NCBI GenBank assembly: GCA_016720065.1 | Contig: JADJXY010000002.1 | Span: 2,431,001 to 2,495,000, forward strand | Reading direction: 5' to 3' | Origin: Betaproteobacteria bacterium | Lineage (GTDB): Bacteria; Pseudomonadota; Gammaproteobacteria; Burkholderiales; Rhodocyclaceae | DNA: 64,000 nucleotides | Part shown: positions 34,383-43,051 of the stretch, in pieces | How positions within the stretch are numbered: the first letter of the stretch is position 1 | How the letters are laid out: each line of letters begins with the position of its first letter | Notes under the pieces: model-generated | Seen by the model: only the letters and a program-made list of their open reading frames with translations | Databases searched by the model: none | Told to the model about the DNA's origin: nothing | Position numbers and translations under genes: made by a program

Positions 34383-35000
34383 TCACTGCAGCAAGTGTTG
34401 AATCAGGGTGGCGTGGCGCTCGCCCTGGACGGCGTAGCGCAGACGAGAAGCACGGACGATAAGAAGCAATTCCTCGCTTGCCCGCTGCAACTCCTTGTTA
34501 ATGATAGCATAGTCGAACTCACCCACATGCCGCATTTCGGCCTGGGCTGCGGCGAGACGACGGGCGATGACCTCGTCGCTATCGGTCCCCCGCCCGCGCA
34601 GGCGGCGCTCCAGTTCCTCCAGCGAGGGGGGCAGGATGAAAATCCCCACCGCTTCCGGGAAGAGGCTGCGCACCTGGCGCGCCCCCTGCCAATCGATTTC
34701 CAGCAGCACGTCCCGACCCGCGGCAAGCTCCGCCTGGATCCAGGATTTCGACGTGCCGTAGTAATTGCCGTGCACCTTGGCCCATTCAAGGAACTCCCCC
34801 CGCTCGACCATGGCCTTGAAGGCGTCCACATCGGTGAAGCGGTAGTCGCGGCCATCGACCTCGCCGGGACGGGGCGCCCGGGTGGTGGTGGAAACGGAGA
34901 GGCCCACGCCCGGATCGGCCTCCAGGAGGCCGCGCACCAGGGTGGTCTTTCCCGCCCCGGACGGTGCCGCGACGACGTAAAGGCTGCCGGCCATGCTCAT
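34383..35000 (-). CDS. gmk: Guanylate kinase
   Basis: A 205-residue enzyme that phosphorylates GMP to GDP. The P-loop is APSGAGKTTLV; the GMP-binding part has SVSTTTRAPRPGEVDGRDY, EFLEWAKVHGNYYGTS and LEIDWQGARQV. MSMAGS and MAGS are both possible starts. It overlaps yicC by 4 bp, and rpoZ follows it by 11 bp. Confidence 0.97.
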   Translation of the reverse strand: MSMAGSLYVVAAPSGAGKTTLVRGLLEADPGVGLSVSTTTRAPRPGEVDGRDYRFTDVDAFKAMVERGEFLEWAKVHGNYYGTSKSWIQAELAAGRDVLLEIDWQGARQVRSLFPEAVGIFILPPSLEELERRLRGRGTDSDEVIARRLAAAQAEMRHVGEFDYAIINKELQRASEELLLIVRASRLRYAVQGERHATLIQHLLQ

Positions 35001-35863
35001 TCCAGGTTCTGGATCTGCTCGCGCATTTGCTCGATGAGCAGTTTGAGTTCCATGGCAGCCTGGGAAACCTCGGTGAGGGCGGATTTCGATCCCAGGGTAT
35101 TGGCTTCCCGGTTGAGTTCCTGCATGAGGAAATCGAGACGCTTGCCGCAGGCACCGCCCTGCTTGAGGATGCGATCCACCTCATCCAGGTGGGCAATCAG
35201 GCGGGAGAGTTCCTCGGCCACGTCGATGCGGGTGGCGAAGACGGCGACTTCCTGCAACACCCGGTCGTCGTTCGAAGCGCCCAGGGCCTCGTGCAGGCGT
35301 TGCTTGAGTTTTTCGGTAAACAGCGCCTGGGCTTCGGGTATGCGGGGGCCGACGGCGGCGACGATGTCGCGCATGCGGGCGACTCGTTCGGCGATCATGG
35401 TGGCGAGCTTGGCGCCTTCCCGGCCGCGGGTGGCGGTGAATTCCGCCAGAACGGCTTCGGCCAGCTCCAGAACCTGGGGAGCCATGGCGGCGAAATCGAC
35501 GCTCTGGTCGCCGAAAATGCAGGGCCAGCGCAACACGTCGCTGACCGTGAGAGGAGCGGCATCGGGCAGACGGTCACGCACCCGGCGGCTCAGGTCGGCC
35601 AGGGTATCCACCAGGTCGCTCTTGAGCAGCAGTTGATCGCCGCGACCGGCGGAGCCGTTGTAAGCCAGGCGGCACTCGAGCTTGCCGCGGGCCAGCCGAC
35701 TGACGAACAGCTCACGCAAGGGGATTTCGACAAAACGAAGTTCCTCGGCGACGCGGAAATGCAGGTCGAGAAAGCGGGAATTGACGCTCTTGAGCTCCAG
35801 TTGCAGCGTTCCCCGCTCGACGTCCCGGGTTTTTACGGCATAGCCGGTCATGCTGTAGATCAT
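34997..35863 (-). CDS. yicC: YicC-family endoribonuclease
   Basis: A 288-residue YicC protein, starting MIYSMTGYAVKTRDVERGTL, with ELKSVNSRFLDLHFR and a C-terminal REANTLGSKSALTEVSQAAMELKLLIEQMREQIQN. YicC proteins have RNase activity toward small RNAs. First gene of the yicC-gmk-rpoZ-spoT run; 80 bp separate it from the divergent kinase gene. Confidence 0.95.
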   Translation of the reverse strand: MIYSMTGYAVKTRDVERGTLQLELKSVNSRFLDLHFRVAEELRFVEIPLRELFVSRLARGKLECRLAYNGSAGRGDQLLLKSDLVDTLADLSRRVRDRLPDAAPLTVSDVLRWPCIFGDQSVDFAAMAPQVLELAEAVLAEFTATRGREGAKLATMIAERVARMRDIVAAVGPRIPEAQALFTEKLKQRLHEALGASNDDRVLQEVAVFATRIDVAEELSRLIAHLDEVDRILKQGGACGKRLDFLMQELNREANTLGSKSALTEVSQAAMELKLLIEQMREQIQNLE

Positions 35864-35943
35864 GGTATCGGGGAATCTCGGCTTTACAGGTCTGGCCCCA
35901 GACCCGAAAATGGCTGCAAAAGTGCATCATAACCGGGACTCTG

Positions 35944-36894
35944 ATGGCCCAACAAGCCAACCACGCGCTGCCTAACGGTTTTCAGCTCGAGGAATACACC
36001 ATTGAACGCCAGCTCTCCCTGGGCGGGTTTTCGATCGTCTATCTCGCGCAGGATCTCGAGGGGCGCCAGGTCGCGATCAAGGAATATCTTCCCAACAGCC
36101 TCGCCCTGCGCGGCGAGGGCGAGACCAAGCCCCAGATCTCCCCCGACCATCAGGCAGCCTTCCGCTACGGCATGAAGTGCTTTTTCGAGGAAGGCCGCGC
36201 CCTGGCCCGGCTTTCGCACCCCAACGTGATCCGGGTGTTGAATTTCTTCCGCGCCAACGAGACCGTGTACATGGTCATGGAATATGAGCACGGCCGCACC
36301 CTGCAGGAATTCATCCAGAAGCACCAGGGTCACATTTCGGAGCGTTTCATGCGCGGCCTGTTCACCCGCATGCTCAACGGCCTGCGCGAAGTGCATTCCA
36401 ACAAGCTGCTGCACCTGGACTTGAAGCCCTCCAACGTCTACATGCGCACCGACAATTCGCCGGTCCTGATCGATTTCGGCGCGGCGCGTCAGACGCTCGC
36501 CTCGGACCAGCCCATGTTGAAGCCCATGTACACCCCCGGCTTCGCCTCGCCCGAACATTACGGTTCGCGCAAGGATCTGGGGCCCTGGAGCGACATCTAC
36601 AGCGTGGGCGCCTCGATGTACGCCTGCCTGGCCGGCTGCGCGCCCCAGGCAGCGGACGACCGCATCAAGAAGGACTCCCTCACCCCGGCGATGGTGCGCT
36701 GGGACGGGCAGTACTCGGATCGGCTCCTGGAGATCATCGACTGGTGCCTCAACCTCAATCACCTCTACCGCCCGCAGAGCGTGTTCGCGCTCCAGAAGGC
36801 CCTGGTTGAGGAGATCACGCCCCCCACCGAAAGAAAAGCACCGGGATGGCTTAACCGCGTCGTCGGCAAAATCAAGGGAGCAGCGAAACGATGA
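35944..36894 (+). CDS. Serine/threonine protein kinase (Hanks type), soluble
   Basis: A 316-residue kinase, essentially only the catalytic domain. The glycine loop is LSLGGFSIVYLAQD, with Lys46 in VAIKEY. The catalytic loop is HLDLKPSNV (Asp159), and Asp177 lies in DFGAAR. APE-like ASPEHYG and the YSVGASMYACLAG region follow. It ends in a basic tail (RVVGKIKGAAKR) with no membrane helix or sensor. It overlaps the PP2C gene by 4 bp (ATGA), so kinase and phosphatase are made together. The target is unknown. Confidence 0.95.
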   Translation: MAQQANHALPNGFQLEEYTIERQLSLGGFSIVYLAQDLEGRQVAIKEYLPNSLALRGEGETKPQISPDHQAAFRYGMKCFFEEGRALARLSHPNVIRVLNFFRANETVYMVMEYEHGRTLQEFIQKHQGHISERFMRGLFTRMLNGLREVHSNKLLHLDLKPSNVYMRTDNSPVLIDFGAARQTLASDQPMLKPMYTPGFASPEHYGSRKDLGPWSDIYSVGASMYACLAGCAPQAADDRIKKDSLTPAMVRWDGQYSDRLLEIIDWCLNLNHLYRPQSVFALQKALVEEITPPTERKAPGWLNRVVGKIKGAAKR

Positions 36895-37808
36895 GATTCA
36901 CCATTTATCAGGAGTCGCGCCAGGGAGGCCGGGCAAACAACGAGGATCGCGTGGCTTACTGCTATTCCCGCGACGCGCTGCTCATGGTCGTGGCCGACGG
37001 CATGGGGGGGCACTTCTACGGTGAGATCGCCGCGCAGATCGCGGTCCAGACCATGACCGACAGCTTCCAGCAGGAAGCCCATCCCAACATCGGCGATCCC
37101 TTCCGCTTCCTGCAGAAGGCCATGACCAACGCCCACCACGCCATCCTCGACTACTCGGCCAAGCACCACCTCAGCGATTCGCCCCGCACCACTTGCGTCG
37201 CCTGCGTCATCCAGGACAGCGTGGCTTATTGGGCCCACGCCGGCGATTCCCGCCTTTTCGTCCTGCGCCGGGGCAAGGTTTTCGCCCAGACCCGCGATCA
37301 TTCCCGCGTCCGGCTGCTGATCGAGGAAGGCGTCATCTCGGAGGCCCAAGCCGCAGTCCATCCGGAGCGCAACAAGATCTACAGTTGTCTCGGTGGCGGC
37401 CAGACTCCGGAAATCGAGTTTTCCCGCAAGACCCCCCTGGAGGACGGCGACATCGTTCTGCTGTGCTCCGACGGCCTGTGGGGTGTCACCTCCGGGGAAG
37501 CCATGGCGCTCACGCTCAAGGGCGCCAATCTGCTCCAGGCAGCCCCCATGATCATGGGACAGGCGGAGGTCAAGGGCGGTCCCACGGGGGACAATCTTTC
37601 CCTGGTGGCCGTACGCTGGGAGGAAACCTACGTCGAACCCTCGGCGAGTTCCGTGTCGACCCAGACCATGGCCATGGGCGAGGTCACCACCCGCCTGGAC
37701 GAATTCGGACGCAACCCCGCCGCCAAGACCGACCTCACCGAGCACGAGATCGAGAGGGCCATCGAGGAAATCCGCCTGGCCATCGACAAATACACCCCCA
37801 AGAAATAG
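36891..37808 (+). CDS. PP2C-type serine/threonine phosphatase
   Basis: A 305-residue PPM-family phosphatase. Metal motifs are visible: RANNEDR near the start, VADGMGGHFYGE, AHAGDSRLFVLR, LLCSDGLWGV and GGPTGDNLSLVAV. The last 70 residues are an extension (VSTQTMAMGEVTTRLDEF...) with no recognised fold. It is coupled to the upstream kinase gene and probably reverses its phosphorylations. rph follows after 8 bp. Confidence 0.95.
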   Translation: MRFTIYQESRQGGRANNEDRVAYCYSRDALLMVVADGMGGHFYGEIAAQIAVQTMTDSFQQEAHPNIGDPFRFLQKAMTNAHHAILDYSAKHHLSDSPRTTCVACVIQDSVAYWAHAGDSRLFVLRRGKVFAQTRDHSRVRLLIEEGVISEAQAAVHPERNKIYSCLGGGQTPEIEFSRKTPLEDGDIVLLCSDGLWGVTSGEAMALTLKGANLLQAAPMIMGQAEVKGGPTGDNLSLVAVRWEETYVEPSASSVSTQTMAMGEVTTRLDEFGRNPAAKTDLTEHEIERAIEEIRLAIDKYTPKK

Positions 37809-37816
37809 AGGCCCCC

Positions 37817-38533
37817 ATGCGCCCCAGCCAGCGTCAGCCGGACCAACTGCGTCCCTTGCGCATTACCCGCCGCTTCACCCGCCATGCCGAGGGCTCCGTC
37901 CTGATCGAAATGGGCGACACCCGGGTCTTGTGTACCGCCAGCGTCGAGGAGTCGGTGCCCCCTTTCCTGCGCGGCAGGGGCCGGGGCTGGGTCACCGCCG
38001 AGTACGGCATGCTGCCCCGCTCGACCCATACCCGCAGCCCGCGGGAAGCGGCCAAGGGCAAGCAGAGCGGGCGCACCCAGGAAATCCAGCGCCTCGTCGG
38101 CCGCAGCCTGCGGGCGGTAATCGACCTGGAAGCCCTGGGCGAGCGGCAGATCACCCTGGACTGCGACGTGCTCCAGGCCGACGGCGGCACCCGCTGCGCC
38201 GCCATCACGGGCGCCTGGGTGGCCCTGCACGATGCCTGCGACGCCCTGGTCAAGGCAGGAAAGCTGGCGGCGAGCCCCCTGCGCGACCATGTCGCCGCGG
38301 TGTCGGTGGGGCTGTACGCGGGCACCGCGGTCCTCGACCTCGACTATCCGGAAGACTCGGATTGCGATACCGACATGAACGTCGTCATGACCGGCCGGGG
38401 GGGCCTGGTGGAGGTACAGGGCACCGCCGAAGGCGAACCCTTCACCCGCCCCCAGATGAATGTACTCCTCGATCTCGCCGAAGCCGGCATCCGGCGCCTG
38501 ATCGCCGCCCAGGAAGCCGCCCTGGCCGCATGA
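37817..38533 (+). CDS. rph: RNase PH
   Basis: A 238-residue phosphorolytic 3' exoribonuclease acting on tRNA precursors. It starts MRPSQRQPDQLRPLRITRRFTRHAEGSVLI in the family way, with FLRGRGRGWVTAEYGMLPRST, RTQEIQRLVGRSLRAV and DCDVLQADGGTR. The TGA overlaps the rdgB ATG. Confidence 0.97.
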   Translation: MRPSQRQPDQLRPLRITRRFTRHAEGSVLIEMGDTRVLCTASVEESVPPFLRGRGRGWVTAEYGMLPRSTHTRSPREAAKGKQSGRTQEIQRLVGRSLRAVIDLEALGERQITLDCDVLQADGGTRCAAITGAWVALHDACDALVKAGKLAASPLRDHVAAVSVGLYAGTAVLDLDYPEDSDCDTDMNVVMTGRGGLVEVQGTAEGEPFTRPQMNVLLDLAEAGIRRLIAAQEAALAA

Positions 38534-39129
38534 AGCACCTCGTCCTCGCCTCCAACAACGGCAAGAAGCTCACAGAACTGCGGGCGCTTCTTGCCCCCCT
38601 GGGCATCGAGGTCACCCCCCAGGATGAACTGGGGGTTAGCGAAGCCGAGGAACCCCACGGCACCTTCGTCGAAAACGCGCTGGCCAAGGCGCGCCACGCT
38701 GCCCTCGCCACCGGCCTGCCGGCCCTGGCGGACGATTCCGGACTCTGCGTCGACGCCCTCGGCGGGGCGCCGGGGGTCATTTCCGCACGCTACGCGGGCG
38801 AGCCCAAATCCGACGCCCGCAACAACGAAAAGCTGCTCGCCGAACTCGCCGCCTTGCCCGGGGAGCAGGCGCGTGGCGCCCACTTCGCCTGTGTCCTCGT
38901 CCTCGTCCGGAGCGCGGATGACCCGCAGCCCCTCATCGCCGAGGGGGAGTGCCCGGGGCGCATCCTCGCCGCGCCCCGCGGCACGGGGGGCTTCGGTTAC
39001 GACCCCCTGTTCTGGCTGCCCGAGCTGGGCAAGACCATGGCCGAGCTCGATGCCCAGGAAAAAAATGGCATCTCGCATCGCGCGCGGGCCATGGCCCGCC
39101 TGCTCGAACGCCTCGCCGACCGTCGCTGA
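38530..39129 (+). CDS. rdgB: RdgB/HAM1, dITP/XTP pyrophosphatase
   Basis: A 199-residue house-cleaning nucleotidase that removes non-canonical purine nucleotides. It has LASNNGKKLTEL, PHGTFVENALAKARHAA, DDSGLCVDALGGAPGVISARYAG, GFGYDPLFW and ISHRARAM. Overlaps rph (ATGA) and hemW. Confidence 0.97.
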   Translation: MKHLVLASNNGKKLTELRALLAPLGIEVTPQDELGVSEAEEPHGTFVENALAKARHAALATGLPALADDSGLCVDALGGAPGVISARYAGEPKSDARNNEKLLAELAALPGEQARGAHFACVLVLVRSADDPQPLIAEGECPGRILAAPRGTGGFGYDPLFWLPELGKTMAELDAQEKNGISHRARAMARLLERLADRR

Positions 39130-40334
39130 TGTCCCGCGTCATCCCCATCACCGCCGCGGCTCCAGCAGCGACGGGGAACCTGGAATTTCGCGTTTCCCCG
39201 CCCCTGGCCCTCTACGTCCATGTCCCCTGGTGCGTAAGGAAGTGCCCCTACTGTGACTTCAATTCCCACGAATCCCGGGAGCCCATACCCGAGGAAGCCT
39301 ACCGCGCCGCCCTCGTCGCCGACCTGGAATCCGCCCTGCCCCTGGTCTGGGGCCGCCCCGTAGTCAGTATCTTCTTCGGCGGGGGCACCCCCAGTCTCTT
39401 GAGCCCGGATACGTTCGATCGTCTGCTGGCCGATCTGCGCATGCGCCTCCCGCTGCAAGGGGATGTGGAGGTTACCCTGGAGGCCAACCCCGGCACCGTG
39501 GAAGCTGGCCGTCTGGCCGGTTTCCGCGCCGCAGGGGTCAATCGCATTTCCCTGGGCATCCAGAGTTTCGACGACGCCTGCCTCAAGGCCCTGGGGCGCA
39601 TTCACAGTGCCGCCGAGGCGAAGCAAGCGGTAGAAGCCGCTGCACGGCACTTCGACACCTTCAATCTCGACCTGATGTACGGATTGCCAGGACAATCACC
39701 CCCTGGTGCCTTGGAAGACCTCGAAACTGCGCTGAGTTTTGCGCCACCCCACCTGTCCTGCTACCAACTCACCCTGGAACCCAACACCGCCTTCGCCGCA
39801 CGACCGCCAGCCGATCTCCCGCACGGCGATGCCTGCGCGGACATGCAGGAAGCCATCGAAGCACGGCTTGCCGCGGCCGGCTACGACCACTATGAAACCT
39901 CAGCCTTTGCGCAAACTCGCCATCACTGCCGTCACAACCTGAACTACTGGCATTTTGGCGACTACCTCGGGATCGGAGCAGGGGCTCATTCCAAGCTGAC
40001 CCTTCACGACCGCGTCTTGCGACAGATGCGCTGGAAACATCCGGAGGCGTATCTGGAAAAAATATCGGCAGGGCAGCCCATTCAGGAAGAGACGGTGATT
40101 GCCGCGGACCAGTTGCCGATTGAATTCCTGATGAACGCCCTGCGCCTGGCCCAAGGTTTTACGGTGAGCCAGTACGAAGCCCGCACCGGCACCCCCTTCG
40201 CGCCCCTGCTATCCCAGGTTCGCCGCCTGACCGACGAGGGCCTGCTTTTTGTGGAGGGCGACCGGATTGCCCCCACCCCGCGCGGGCGCCGCTTTCTCAA
40301 CGTTCTGCTGGAAAAATTCCTGCCCGACGCTTGA
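39129..40334 (+). CDS. hemW: HemW-like radical SAM protein
   Basis: A 401-residue radical SAM protein. The cluster motif is CVRKCPYCDF (Cys35, Cys39, Cys42). It has SIFFGGGTPSLLS, EANPGTVE, RISLGIQSFDD, DLMYGLPGQ and the YETSAFA motif. Family members were long labelled oxygen-independent coproporphyrinogen oxidase but HemW acts as a haem chaperone. The ATG overlaps the rdgB stop. A GCCCGG/CCGGGC hairpin (40337-40356) follows the stop. Confidence 0.93.
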   Translation: MSRVIPITAAAPAATGNLEFRVSPPLALYVHVPWCVRKCPYCDFNSHESREPIPEEAYRAALVADLESALPLVWGRPVVSIFFGGGTPSLLSPDTFDRLLADLRMRLPLQGDVEVTLEANPGTVEAGRLAGFRAAGVNRISLGIQSFDDACLKALGRIHSAAEAKQAVEAAARHFDTFNLDLMYGLPGQSPPGALEDLETALSFAPPHLSCYQLTLEPNTAFAARPPADLPHGDACADMQEAIEARLAAAGYDHYETSAFAQTRHHCRHNLNYWHFGDYLGIGAGAHSKLTLHDRVLRQMRWKHPEAYLEKISAGQPIQEETVIAADQLPIEFLMNALRLAQGFTVSQYEARTGTPFAPLLSQVRRLTDEGLLFVEGDRIAPTPRGRRFLNVLLEKFLPDA

Positions 40335-40367
40335 GAGCCCGGGAAACGCTCCGGGCGCTCCCCGGGG

Positions 40368-40559
40368 CTATTGCCCGCGGTGCCGCGTTCGTCCCCAGGC
40401 GAAGCCACGCCCGGACGCAATCCAGTCCTTCACCGTCGCGCCGCCGAGGTTGAGGATGCGCCGCTGCAGGATCATCCGGCGGTCATTGAGGCCCGCCGGG
40501 GGACCGAGGTTGGTGCAGCGGCGGTCGGAGCCGGCACGACGTTCGACAAAGTTCTGCAT
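40368..40559 (-). CDS. Small Arg-rich conserved protein with DRR motifs
   Basis: A 63-residue basic protein from ATG 40559: MQNFVERRAGSDRRCTNLG, PPAGLNDRRMILQRR, then GGATVKDWIASGRGFAW. The ERRxGxDRR and NDRRM patterns look like a small conserved betaproteobacterial protein, but I cannot assign a function. It is convergent with hemW. The 150 bp upstream (40560-40709) hold only its likely promoter. Confidence 0.55.
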   Translation of the reverse strand: MQNFVERRAGSDRRCTNLGPPAGLNDRRMILQRRILNLGGATVKDWIASGRGFAWGRTRHRGQ

Positions 40560-40709
40560 GGCTGATATTCCAAGATGGCGGTGGTGGCCCGAGGTCAGAC
40601 GGAAGCAAGCGCGCCCCGCAACCCTACGCAGCGCAGCAAACTTCAGCAACAGGGGGATTTTACGAAGTGCGCCGAATGCCGTAAATGCCCAGCGGAGTCG
40701 AGCCCGCCA

Positions 40710-41099
40710 TCAGGCCTCACGATGGCCATCGATGTAAAGCCAGCCGCTGGCGGTCTTGGCGAAGCGGCTGACTTCGTGCAGCCGATGTCCGCGCCCCGCC
40801 ACCCGGTAGCGGGCGACGAATTCGACGGTAGCATGCTCTGCATCCTGCACCTCGTGGCGTCGCACCTCCAGGCCCAGCCATTTGGTCGCGCCGTCCTCGG
40901 CGAGGTCGAGGCTGGCCGGCCGGGTGTCCGGGTGCCAGGTGGACAGCAGGTAGTCGGCAAGCCCCAGCACGTAGGCGCTATAGCGGGCGCGCATCAAGGC
41001 CTCGGCCGTAGCGGCCGGGGTGCCGGCGTGGCAGGGGCCGCAGCAGGCGGTGTAGGGGCGGCCGCTGCCGCAGGGGCAGGGGTCGCCCTTGGCGCTCAT
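40710..41099 (-). CDS. ychJ: YchJ-family protein with SEC-C zinc motif
   Basis: A 129-residue protein from ATG 41099. The N-terminal SEC-C zinc motif is CPCGSGRPYTACC. It continues with ALMRARYSAYVLGLADYLLSTWHP and the NTF2-like fold VEFVARYRVAGRGHRLHEVSRF. Function is unknown. It overlaps rdgC by 4 bp. Confidence 0.92.
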   Translation of the reverse strand: MSAKGDPCPCGSGRPYTACCGPCHAGTPAATAEALMRARYSAYVLGLADYLLSTWHPDTRPASLDLAEDGATKWLGLEVRRHEVQDAEHATVEFVARYRVAGRGHRLHEVSRFAKTASGWLYIDGHREA

Positions 41100-42001
41100 T
41101 TTTCCTCTTTGACCTCGCCGCCCAGGGCGTCGACCAGTTGCGGCAGGAAGCGGGCGAGTTCGCCGGTCATCAGGGCGAAGTCGGCGTCGAACTGCTCGGC
41201 GGCGTTCTCGACGCTCTGCTCGGCCTCTTCCCTGAGCAGGTCGAGGAAGGTGAGGCGCTTGATTTCCAGCTTTTCGGTGAGCACGAAGGAAACGCGGTCG
41301 TTCCAGGTCAGCGCCAGGCGCGTGGGCAGCTTGCCGCCGGACAGATGGGATTTGATGTCCTCGCCTTCCAGGGGGTGGCGCACGTAGCGCACGGCGGCCT
41401 TTTCCTCGCCCACGGCCTTCAGCTCGCAGTCGCGGTCGATGGTGAAGCCGGCCGGGGCGTCGCCGCCAGCCAGCCAGTCGGCCATGGCGGAGGTGGGGGA
41501 GAGCTGGGTGTGGAGAAGCTGGAGGGGAAACTCGTCCAGGGACCAGCGCAGATGCTCGATGACCTCCTCGGCCTTGGCCGGGCTGCCGGCATCGACGCAG
41601 AACCAGCCGGCCTGGGGGTCGATCCAGACAAAGGTGGTGCGGCGCTTGGTGAAGGCCCGGGGCATCAGCTCCTCGGTGACGCGCTCCTTCAGCTCCCGCA
41701 ATTGTTTGCGGCCAGGTTTGTAGCCCTGCTGCGCCTCGATGGCTTCGGCCCGTTCCTTGACCTCGTCGTTGATGACCGAGGAGGGCAGCAGACGCTGCTC
41801 GACGCGCAGGGCGATGAGCCACTGGCGATCGAGGGCATGGACGAGGGCGCCGTCACCGCGCGGGGAGACCCAGCCGCGACTCATGGCCTCGTGGCTGGGA
41901 CAGCGCTGGAAGGGCCCGCGGGCGAGTTGTTCTTCGAGTTTGGCCAGTTCGATGCCCCAGGGCACCGGCAGGCGGTAGAGCTGCAGGTTCTTGAACCACA
42001 T
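41096..42001 (-). CDS. rdgC: RdgC, recombination-associated DNA-binding protein
   Basis: A 301-residue protein from ATG 42001, starting MWFKNLQLYRLPVPW as RdgC does, with MSRGWVSPRGDGALVHA, LPSSVINDEVKERAEAIE and TERLTF-like segments later. RdgC forms a ring on double-stranded DNA and limits RecA. A small conserved gene lies just upstream. Confidence 0.96.
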   Translation of the reverse strand: MWFKNLQLYRLPVPWGIELAKLEEQLARGPFQRCPSHEAMSRGWVSPRGDGALVHALDRQWLIALRVEQRLLPSSVINDEVKERAEAIEAQQGYKPGRKQLRELKERVTEELMPRAFTKRRTTFVWIDPQAGWFCVDAGSPAKAEEVIEHLRWSLDEFPLQLLHTQLSPTSAMADWLAGGDAPAGFTIDRDCELKAVGEEKAAVRYVRHPLEGEDIKSHLSGGKLPTRLALTWNDRVSFVLTEKLEIKRLTFLDLLREEAEQSVENAAEQFDADFALMTGELARFLPQLVDALGGEVKEEK

Positions 42002-42012
42002 GGTCGGGTTTC

Positions 42013-42288
42013 TTAGAAGAGGTTGTTGACGACCCAGCGGTCCCGCTGGGCCAGGGTTTCCAGGCCCTTGAGGGCTTCGACCGTGGCGCCCTGCTGATGG
42101 GCATGGTCGAGGAAGGAGGCCAGGGCCTGTTCCAGGGGATAGTCGTATTGCCGCCACTCGGCGTCGAATTTGGCCCGGGTGGTGCGGGTCACCGTCAGGC
42201 GGCCGGACTTCATGGGCACCAGGCGGACGTTGGCGCCGTCGTGGCGGATGACGATGGCGGTGGTGCGGTGGGCATTCAGGACGATCAT
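42013..42288 (-). CDS. Conserved protein of unknown function next to rdgC
   Basis: A 91-residue protein: MIVLNAHRTTAIVIRHDGANV, LVPMKSGRLTVTRTTRAKFD, DYPLEQALASFLDHAHQQGA. It has the codon use and spacing of its neighbours (10 bp to trmB, 11 bp to rdgC) and reads like a conserved betaproteobacterial small protein. No catalytic motif, membrane helix or signal is seen. Confidence 0.75.
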   Translation of the reverse strand: MIVLNAHRTTAIVIRHDGANVRLVPMKSGRLTVTRTTRAKFDAEWRQYDYPLEQALASFLDHAHQQGATVEALKGLETLAQRDRWVVNNLF

Positions 42289-42298
42289 GGCAGACTCC

Positions 42299-43051
42299 TC
42301 AACGCTTCTTGAAAATCACGTCCCAGACGCCGTGACCAAGCCGCAACCCGCGGTTCTCGAACTTGGTCAGGGGCCGGTAGTCGGGGCGCGGCGCGAAACC
42401 TGTCCTGAGCTCAGTCGAAGGGCCTGTCCTGAGCTCAGTCGAAGGGCCATCGGCGCTGTTGACCAGGGTCGATTCGCCGGAGAGCACTTCCAGCATCTGG
42501 GCGCCGTATTCCTCCCAGTCCGTGGCGCAATGGAAGTAGCCGCCGGGCTTGAGACGCGAGGCCAGCAGCGCGACGAAGGGCGGCTGGATGAGGCGGCGCT
42601 TGTTGTGGCGCTTCTTGTGCCAGGGATCGGGAAAGAAGACGTGGACGCCGTCCAGGCTGCCCTCGGGCAGCATGTCGCGGACGACCTCGACGGCGTCGTG
42701 CTGGCAGATGCGCAGGTTGCCGAGGTCTTGGGTGGCGATGAGCTTGCACAGGGCGCCGACGCCGGGCACATGGACCTCGACGCCAAGGAAATCCCGGTCC
42801 GGGCAGGCGGCGGCGATCCTGGCGGTGGTCTCGCCCATGCCGAAGCCGATTTCGAGAATCTTCGGCGCCTGACGGCCGAAGACAGCGGTCAGATCGAGGG
42901 GGGCGGCAGCATAGGGAATGCCGATCCGGGGCATCATGTCCGCGTAGTAACGTTCCTGGGCCTCCGACATGCGGCCGGCCCGGCGCACAAAGCTACGGAT
43001 ATGGCCGTGATCCTCACCGGCGCGGCCGTCGGTGTAGATGCCTTCACTCAT
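42299..43051 (-). CDS. trmB: TrmB, tRNA (guanine-N7-)-methyltransferase, with repeat-derived insertion
   Basis: A 250-residue SAM methyltransferase for tRNA G46, from ATG 43051. SAM site LEIGFGMGETT; catalytic region VFFPDPWHKKRHNKRRL; C-terminal TKFENRGLRLGHGVWDVIFKKR. Between VLSGES and the RPLTKFE motif it has an extra segment containing GPSTELRT twice, encoded by two 24-bp tandem repeats. The insertion is in frame and in a surface-loop position before the conserved end. It overlaps thiG by 4 bp. Confidence 0.96.
   Translation of the reverse strand: MSEGIYTDGRAGEDHGHIRSFVRRAGRMSEAQERYYADMMPRIGIPYAAAPLDLTAVFGRQAPKILEIGFGMGETTARIAAACPDRDFLGVEVHVPGVGALCKLIATQDLGNLRICQHDAVEVVRDMLPEGSLDGVHVFFPDPWHKKRHNKRRLIQPPFVALLASRLKPGGYFHCATDWEEYGAQMLEVLSGESTLVNSADGPSTELRTGPSTELRTGFAPRPDYRPLTKFENRGLRLGHGVWDVIFKKR
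42399..42446. repeat. Two tandem 24-bp dispersed repeats inside trmB
   Basis: Two perfect copies of a 24-bp unit (42399-42422 and 42423-42446), each holding TCCTGAGCTCAGTCGAAGGG. This resembles a short palindromic repeat (TCCTGAGC...GTCGAAGG) widespread between genes in many bacterial genomes. Each copy is 8 codons, so the frame of trmB is kept. Confidence 0.85.

Noticed and set aside
40337..40356. A strong terminator after hemW
   Set aside because: The GCCCGG/CCGGGC stem is short and no T run follows, so it is mentioned only with hemW.
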